DNA of 64,000 nucleotides from Pantoea piersonii. GTDB taxonomy: Bacteria > Pseudomonadota > Gammaproteobacteria > Enterobacterales > Enterobacteriaceae. The first letter of the stretch is position 1; each line of letters starts with the position of its first letter. The stretch covers positions 1 through 64,000 of the forward strand of contig NZ_RARB01000009.1 of NCBI RefSeq assembly GCF_003612015.1, read 5' to 3'. Below, piece after piece: positions 59,031 through 64,000 of the stretch. Made by a program: the position numbers and the translations under genes. The notes under the pieces were generated by a model. The model had not been told where the DNA came from and made no database searches. It worked only from the letters and a program-made list of their open reading frames with translations.

Positions 59031-59942
59031 TTATGGATGGGTGCGCATCGCCAGGCGCTGGCTTATCAGGCCGCCAAAGACATTGACCAGCAAGCCGAAG
59101 ATAATCACCGCCGCGCCCAGCATCTGCTGCGCCGAAAGCCGTTCGTCCAGCACCAGCGCGGCGCTGAGAATGCCGACGACCGGCACCAGCAGCGACAGCG
59201 GCGCCACGCGCCAGGTTTCATAGCGGCTAAGCAGGTTGCCCCAGATGGCGTAGCCGACGATGGTGGCGATAAAGGCAAGATAGATCAGCGCCAGTACGGT
59301 TTGCAGCGAGATGTGCGTCAGGCTAAAGAAAATAGCGCTTTCGCCTTCGAAGTACCATGAGCAGGCGAAAAAGGGCAGCACCGGCACCAGCGCGCTCCAG
59401 ACCACCAGCGACATCACCGGCACCTTGCGGTTGCGCAGAATGATCTTATTGGTGATATTGCCCAGCCCCCACGATAGCGCCGCCGCCAGCGTCAGCATCA
59501 TGGTCGTCAGCGTGATGCCCGCAGCCGACTGACCCTCCATGCCCGCCGTCGCCAGCATAAACATCCCCAGCGTCGCGATCAGCACGCCTGCGATATGGTT
59601 CCAGCGCAGCTTTTCCGCCAGCAGCAGCGCGCCCAGCAAAAGCGTGAAAAACGCCTGCGCCTGCAGCACCAGCGAGGCGAGCCCGGCAGGCATGCCGAGC
59701 TTGATGGCAAGAAACAGAAAAGCGAACTGGCCAAAGCTGATGGTCATACCGTAAACCACCAGCCAGCGCAGCGGAATGGCGGGGCGAGAGACAAAAAAGA
59801 TCGCCGGAAACGCCACCAGGGTAAAGCGCAAACCCGCCAGCAAAAAAGGCGGCATGCCTTGTAAGCCGAGCTTAATCACCACGAAATTGACGCCCCACGC
59901 CACCACAACGCAGAGCGCCAGCAACATATCTTTGGCTGACAT
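59031..59942 (-). CDS. EamA-family exporter (DMT superfamily)
   Basis: A 303-residue membrane protein with about ten helices arranged as two EamA repeats (first from MLLALCVVVAWGVNFVVIKLGLQG, second from LTLAAALSWGLGNITNKII). Family members export amino acids and metabolites (the E. coli cysteine/O-acetylserine exporter EamA is one). It starts 16 bp after the tRNA deacylase gene with an AGGAAAGG ribosome site, and it is the last gene of the string. Export of the pathway product is inferred from context; the substrate cannot be read from sequence. Confidence 0.82.
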   Translation of the reverse strand: MSAKDMLLALCVVVAWGVNFVVIKLGLQGMPPFLLAGLRFTLVAFPAIFFVSRPAIPLRWLVVYGMTISFGQFAFLFLAIKLGMPAGLASLVLQAQAFFTLLLGALLLAEKLRWNHIAGVLIATLGMFMLATAGMEGQSAAGITLTTMMLTLAAALSWGLGNITNKIILRNRKVPVMSLVVWSALVPVLPFFACSWYFEGESAIFFSLTHISLQTVLALIYLAFIATIVGYAIWGNLLSRYETWRVAPLSLLVPVVGILSAALVLDERLSAQQMLGAAVIIFGLLVNVFGGLISQRLAMRTHP

Positions 59943-59958
59943 AACCTTTCCTCTGCCT

Positions 59959-60459
59959 TCAGGCGCTAACCGCTACCGGCGTGGCGATATCGGCATAGCA
60001 GTCTTCACCTACAATATGGCGATAGTCATCTGCATTAAGGGCGATCGATTTTTCCAGCGCGCCAGCGTTAAACCACAGCGTGCCGACGTCGCGCAGACGC
60101 GTATCGACGCGCAGTGCCAGCCGGTCATCAAAACTAAACGGTGGCACCGCGCCCATCACGCACTCGGTCAGCGACTGCGCCATCTCAGGCGCAGCGAAGC
60201 TCGACTTTTTACCGCCGATAGCGCGCGCCGCGCTTTTGAAATTGATTTTGCAGTCGCCCGGCACAATCGCCAGCAGGAAGCGCGATCCGCCGCCTTCCGG
60301 CATCGTGACTTCCAGCACCATCGCCTTCGCCGCCTGGTTAAGCGCATTGCCGCGCAGCGCGCTGATGGTGTCGGTCTGGCCGATCGCCTCATGCTCCACT
60401 ACGCGATAATCCGCCTTATGCCGATCCAGCAGTGCGGTAATTTTTGAAAAGGTCGTCAT
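59959..60459 (-). CDS. YbaK/YeaK-type aminoacyl-tRNA deacylase
   Basis: A 166-residue single-domain protein of the prolyl-tRNA synthetase insertion-domain (INS) superfamily, most like E. coli YeaK (167 residues). Conserved lysine Lys45 (NQAAKAMVLEV) and the G-x-x-PPF loop (Gly103-Phe108) are present. Relatives hydrolyse tRNAs charged with a wrong amino acid, such as Ser, Thr, Ala or 2-aminobutyrate. GAGGAG precedes the ATG. Lying between an oxygenase and an exporter, it may destroy tRNA mischarged with the pathway's product. Confidence 0.83.
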   Translation of the reverse strand: MTTFSKITALLDRHKADYRVVEHEAIGQTDTISALRGNALNQAAKAMVLEVTMPEGGGSRFLLAIVPGDCKINFKSAARAIGGKKSSFAAPEMAQSLTECVMGAVPPFSFDDRLALRVDTRLRDVGTLWFNAGALEKSIALNADDYRHIVGEDCYADIATPVAVSA

Positions 60460-60498
60460 CTGTTCTCCTCGTTTTGCAAGGCTGCGCGTCGTCGGGCG

Positions 60499-61299
60499 TC
60501 AGCTCCACGCAATCGCGTGTTTCATTTTTTTATCGGTCAGGCCGAAAAAGAAGCCCATGGTTATGCGGGTATCGCCCTCGACGCGATCGATTTCATGGTA
60601 AAAGGCGGGATTAAACAGGTAGATATCGCCGCTGCGCGGCGAGAATTCGCAGGTTTCGCTCTGCGCCACCACGCCGCTCTGGTAGCCCAGCTCGCCTGGC
60701 GTTTTGAAACGTTCATCTTCCGGTGCCCATTTTTTATTGAAAATGCGCAGCTCGCCGCCCGCGTTGCACTCCTGCAGGCAGACCACGCAGCTGAGCTGGT
60801 GCAGGATCTGCGTCACCGCCAGACCGGTGTCGGCAGCGTCACGCACGATATTGTCGTTGTGCAGCGGATTGGCGACGCCGTTGGCATGGAAGCGCACAAT
60901 CGATCCGGCGTAGTCGCCCAGCTCCGGCTCATGGGCGGTTTTCAGGCTCTCCAGCTTCAGCGCGTGGCGCACCCACTCATAGATTTGCAGGCGCAGTGCG
61001 GCGAGAGAGGGTGGCAGCGCAGGCTCAATGTCGCGCCATTCGGTAAAATAGTTTTCCGGTGCGGCCGTATGTTTCGCCAGATAAGGGCCGAGCGTAGTCA
61101 ACGCGCCGTTGGGATAGTGCGAAACGCGGATCTTCTCGCGGCAGCGCTGCAAATCTGTTACCACCTCCTGACGCTCCTCATCGGTCAGGAAGTTGCGTAG
61201 CACCAGCAGCGGCACGCGCGCCGTGACAATGTCGTCCAGCCAGGTTCTCTCTACATACATGCTGGGATTGATCACGCGTATCTGATTAAAAATGGCCAT
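60499..61299 (-). CDS. 2-oxoglutarate/Fe(II)-dependent oxygenase
   Basis: A 266-residue protein with the facial triad His147-x-Asp149 (LHNDN) and His235 (FYHEID), and Arg245 ten residues on (GDTRITMGFFF) to bind 2-oxoglutarate. Asp149 is retained, so a hydroxylase or desaturase is more likely than a halogenase, in which Gly or Ala stands there. The general build recalls BesD-type enzymes that act on free amino acids, a low-confidence resemblance. It starts 5 bp after the amidotransferase gene, whose stop codon adjoins its GGGGGAG ribosome site. Confidence 0.82.
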   Translation of the reverse strand: MAIFNQIRVINPSMYVERTWLDDIVTARVPLLVLRNFLTDEERQEVVTDLQRCREKIRVSHYPNGALTTLGPYLAKHTAAPENYFTEWRDIEPALPPSLAALRLQIYEWVRHALKLESLKTAHEPELGDYAGSIVRFHANGVANPLHNDNIVRDAADTGLAVTQILHQLSCVVCLQECNAGGELRIFNKKWAPEDERFKTPGELGYQSGVVAQSETCEFSPRSGDIYLFNPAFYHEIDRVEGDTRITMGFFFGLTDKKMKHAIAWS

Positions 61300-61304
61300 G
61301 ATGT

Positions 61305-62012
61305 TTACTCCCCCAAAGGAATTTCGCGTAGTTCATGGTTAGCCATGCGTCGCCAGCTGGCGGCGTCGCCCAGTGTTGGAACAGGTTCAGATGAAATATA
61401 GGTGCAGCGCTCATGCTGCAGTGCGTGCAGCGTAAAATAGTGTGGGTAGGGTGTATCCTGCGGATGCCACTGCCACGCCCATGCGCGTTCACGCGTGACG
61501 AAAATCGCATTGCCCGCGCTACCGCCCGGCTCGACCTGAGCCAGCTTGTCGCGCAGGTAGTCGCGCGTAAAGTCGGCGGGGGTAATGCGATCCACCAGAT
61601 ATTCCAGATATTCCGCGGAGTCGAAGCGGGACGCCGCCATGCCGAGGTGAGCGTAAACCTTAGGCATAAAGCCGTTATGCATCATGTACCAGCGCGTACC
61701 TGCGCTGTCGCGCAGCAGCGGATGGGAGAACTCCAGCCCCTGGTTTGTACTCAGCGTGGCGTGGCGCACATGCACCGCCAGAAAACGTCCTTTGATACGA
61801 TCGACATCAATATCGGGCAGCGCGTCGGCAAAAGGGCCGCTGCCGCGCAGCGTACGGATCTCGCCCTCTTCCAGCCATAAACATCCCCAGCCGTTAGGGT
61901 GCTCTTTAATCGGGCCATCATGACAGGCGGTTTCCCCGCAGCTCATGGCGCGTGCCGCGTCCAGTACCTGCGCCACGTTGAATTCGCCCTGCGCCAGAAT
62001 CATTCTGCACAC
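61305..62012 (-). CDS. Class II glutamine amidotransferase domain protein
   Basis: A 235-residue N-terminal-nucleophile hydrolase. Cys2 (MCRMILAQG) becomes the N-terminal nucleophile; PNGWGCLWL, VRHATLS, FSHPLL and MHNGFMPK are the glutamine or gamma-glutamyl binding motifs. There is no second domain, so it belongs with YafJ and EgtC-like stand-alone forms. EgtC cuts a gamma-glutamyl amide in ergothioneine synthesis. Its start lies 13 nt inside the end of the ATP-grasp gene, which points to coupled translation and joint action. Confidence 0.83.
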   Translation of the reverse strand: MCRMILAQGEFNVAQVLDAARAMSCGETACHDGPIKEHPNGWGCLWLEEGEIRTLRGSGPFADALPDIDVDRIKGRFLAVHVRHATLSTNQGLEFSHPLLRDSAGTRWYMMHNGFMPKVYAHLGMAASRFDSAEYLEYLVDRITPADFTRDYLRDKLAQVEPGGSAGNAIFVTRERAWAWQWHPQDTPYPHYFTLHALQHERCTYISSEPVPTLGDAASWRRMANHELREIPLGE

Positions 62013-63277
62013 AATAAATTTCCTTCTGAGAGTAGAGATGTCGCGCGTACCAGGTTGTTAAAGACGGCAAGAATATCGTCACGACCGTCGGCGGCCAGGC
62101 GCAGCGTGCCGAGAATGCCCGCATGGCGCGTTAAATCAGCATAGAGCGACGAGCGCCGTGAGACCTGCAAACCGGGAAAGGTCAGCGGCGGCAGCAGCGC
62201 GCCCTGATGATGTTCCGCAATCCAGCTTTCCGCCTGGCGGAGCTGAGCAGGCTGGCGCAGCCGCAGCTGGCCAACGGCGCGCGGCGGCGCGGCGAAGCGC
62301 AGCGCGGGCATCTCGCCGCCCGCTTCAAGCCGAAACGCGATCTCTACCCAGTTGATGCCGGTCGCCTCCTCAACCAGATTCACTACGCCCATGCCGGAAA
62401 GGCGAAAACCCATTTCAAGAAAATGCGGCACGCCATCCACCACGATAAAATCGATATGAAAGGCGCCGAGCCGGTAGTCGAAGGTTTCACAGCAGAGCCT
62501 CATCAGGCTGGCGAACGCGGGCGGCAGCGGCTCGGCGGCGACGGCGACGTGGCCGGATTCGTAAAAGCTGATCCCGCCCTGCGCGTCGCGATGCCGCTCA
62601 ATCACTTTCTGGCAGCAGGTCAGGGCGTACGGATGACCTTCATGCACCACGCCCTGCAGCGAATATTCGTCGCCGTCCAGCCAGCTCTCAACGATAAACC
62701 CGCTAAAGCTGCGGCCGCCGTAATTCATCGTCTCTTCCAGATTCTGCACGATGCCGGCAAGCCGCTCGGGCGCTTCCACCAGCCAGATCCCCAGCCCGCC
62801 GCCGCTGTCCACCGGCTTGATAACACAGGGATAGATCAAGGCCTGGTGGGCATCGAGAATGCTGAGCGGCGAGGCGAAAAAGCGAAACTCCGGCTGCGGA
62901 AAGCGCGGCCAGGCTTTTTTCAGCGCCATCCGCTGGGCATATTTATCCAGCGGGATAAAGGTGCGCGGCGCATCGGGCCCGGCCAGAATTTCCCGCACCC
63001 GACCGGCGCTGGCGTTGTAAGCCTCGAACCCGGCCAGCACCACGCGCGGATGCTCCAGCAGACCGGCGTGCAGACAGGCCTGCAGCACTTCCCAGGCATT
63101 TTCCGGACGATCGAGGCGAAGAATTAGATCAAACGGCAGCGTCAGGCTGAGCGACTGGTAGTCGATAAAATCGCTCATCTCCGCCAGCACGGTAAAGTAG
63201 CCGTCGCGCTTCGCCACTTCGCAGTAGGGATTCTGGCCGTCGCGCGTGGCGCCTATTTGCAGGAAGACCTTTCTCAT
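62000..63277 (-). CDS. ATP-grasp carboxylate-amine ligase
   Basis: A 425-residue ATP-grasp protein. The ATP-binding lysine strand YPCVIKPVDSGGGLGIWLV (about 149-167), the Mg2+/ATP segment AFHIDFIVVDGVPHFLEMGFRLSGMG (about 300) and the C-terminal extension are as in amino-acid ligases such as BacD or carnosine synthase. It should form an amide or peptide bond through an acyl phosphate. Substrates unknown. It begins 18 bp after the unrecognised gene upstream and overlaps the amidotransferase gene. Confidence 0.82.
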   Translation of the reverse strand: MRKVFLQIGATRDGQNPYCEVAKRDGYFTVLAEMSDFIDYQSLSLTLPFDLILRLDRPENAWEVLQACLHAGLLEHPRVVLAGFEAYNASAGRVREILAGPDAPRTFIPLDKYAQRMALKKAWPRFPQPEFRFFASPLSILDAHQALIYPCVIKPVDSGGGLGIWLVEAPERLAGIVQNLEETMNYGGRSFSGFIVESWLDGDEYSLQGVVHEGHPYALTCCQKVIERHRDAQGGISFYESGHVAVAAEPLPPAFASLMRLCCETFDYRLGAFHIDFIVVDGVPHFLEMGFRLSGMGVVNLVEEATGINWVEIAFRLEAGGEMPALRFAAPPRAVGQLRLRQPAQLRQAESWIAEHHQGALLPPLTFPGLQVSRRSSLYADLTRHAGILGTLRLAADGRDDILAVFNNLVRATSLLSEGNLLCAE

Positions 63278-63295
63278 CGCTTCGCCTTACCGGGA

Positions 63296-64000
63296 TCAGC
63301 GCCCGGAAATCACTTCGGTCACGGTATCCTGCAGGACGCCGTGGTTAACCTGAATCACCGCCTTGTGCGGATCGAAGCGCAGAACGCGCGACAGCGGATC
63401 GGCGCTTTTGCCCTCCAGCAGCGAACTCACCTGGCTGCTGCGCCAGCAGTGGCGCATCTGGGCGAGATCCAGGCCGGAGAGCTGGTTCAGCTGCTGCGTC
63501 AGCGCCGCGTCGTCGCGCTCGCCGGAGAGTAGCTGGCGAATCGCCGTTTCATCCAGCGCGATCCGCTGCTGCGTCAGCCAGTTGTGCAGCTGGTTGCCCT
63601 GGGCGATAAAGGGGGAGTAGATCATGCAAATCAGTTGGGTCTCATCGAGGCCGAACGCCTCAGCGGCAAAGCGCGCCGCGCGCTGGCGCTGCTGTTCGAT
63701 AGCCTCGTCATCCTGATAGCGCGCCGCCATCTCGGCGATCAGCGGCTGCGGAAAATCTTTCTGCGCCATCAGCCCCAGCGCAAAGCGCACATATTCGCGG
63801 ATGCCTTCAGCATAGCTGCGCTGCAGCAGCGTTTCCGCGCGCAGACCGCGAATATGCGCCATCAGCGTCGGGTTGCCGCAGTCCGATTCGGAAAAGCTGA
63901 ACATCAGCGCGTCGAAGCGAAAGCGCATAAAGTCATTGAGCAACGCCCAGTGCGCGCCAGCTTCGTAAGCGGTGTCCTGATAGATATTGAAGAACAGCGG
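63296..64000 (-). CDS. Unrecognised protein, 5' end outside the window
   Basis: The frame is open from the stop at 63296 through to the window edge, 234 codons. The TTG at 63943 is not a credible start, because conserved-looking sequence (LFFNIYQDTAYEAGAHWALL) continues upstream of it. The visible part is mostly helical with many charged residues and ends LQDTVTEVISGR. I find no motif I can name. It is the first gene of the string visible here and lies 18 bp before the ATP-grasp gene, so it probably belongs to the same pathway. Confidence 0.75.
   Translation of the reverse strand, partial: PLFFNIYQDTAYEAGAHWALLNDFMRFRFDALMFSFSESDCGNPTLMAHIRGLRAETLLQRSYAEGIREYVRFALGLMAQKDFPQPLIAEMAARYQDDEAIEQQRQRAARFAAEAFGLDETQLICMIYSPFIAQGNQLHNWLTQQRIALDETAIRQLLSGERDDAALTQQLNQLSGLDLAQMRHCWRSSQVSSLLEGKSADPLSRVLRFDPHKAVIQVNHGVLQDTVTEVISGR

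Overview
The window is a chromosomal core segment of a member of the Enterobacterales, most probably Erwiniaceae (Pantoea, Mixta or Erwinia type). Gene order around the replication origin is the enterobacterial one, many proteins are near identical to Escherichia coli (the ATP synthase c subunit differs at about one residue), an OvoA gene sits beside asnC, and ibpA stands alone without ibpB. Family and gene names rest on recalled sequence similarity, not on a search.

Layout from left to right. 1-530 is the promoter and leader of a ribosomal RNA operon on the minus strand; only the first nine bases of 16S rRNA are inside. 532-7850 holds hsrA and the ribose operon rbsDACBKR, with a well-preserved promoter and two RbsR operators. 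7860-10444 is ygiW-qseB-qseC, where qseC carries an in-frame amber stop that removes the ATP-binding domain. 10448-15560 is kup, ravA and viaA. ovoA follows (15631), where E. coli has asnA. Then come asnC, mioC, oriC (18930-19337), mnmG and rsmG. 22518-29660 is the complete atpIBEFHAGDC operon with promoter and terminator. Next are glmU-glmS, the pstSCAB-phoU operon behind two Pho boxes, an MFS transporter, yieH, adeP, yieE and a RutE-like reductase.

From 43233 to 47065 the minus strand carries rpmH-rnpA-yidD-yidC-mnmE, and the plus strand then carries dnaA-dnaN-recF-gyrB. A palindromic element splits dnaN from recF, and another lies behind gyrB. yidA, an MFS transporter at the usual dgo locus, yidR, yidQ and a heat-shock-controlled ibpA follow.

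The accessory part is the right end, 59031-64000. It is a tight minus-strand gene string running off the window: an unrecognised protein, an ATP-grasp ligase, a class II glutamine amidotransferase, a 2-oxoglutarate/Fe(II) oxygenase, a YeaK/YbaK-type aminoacyl-tRNA deacylase and an EamA exporter. Together these look like a pathway that makes a modified amino acid or small peptide, with self-protection by tRNA editing and efflux. I do not recognise it as a described cluster; it is the best candidate here for something new.
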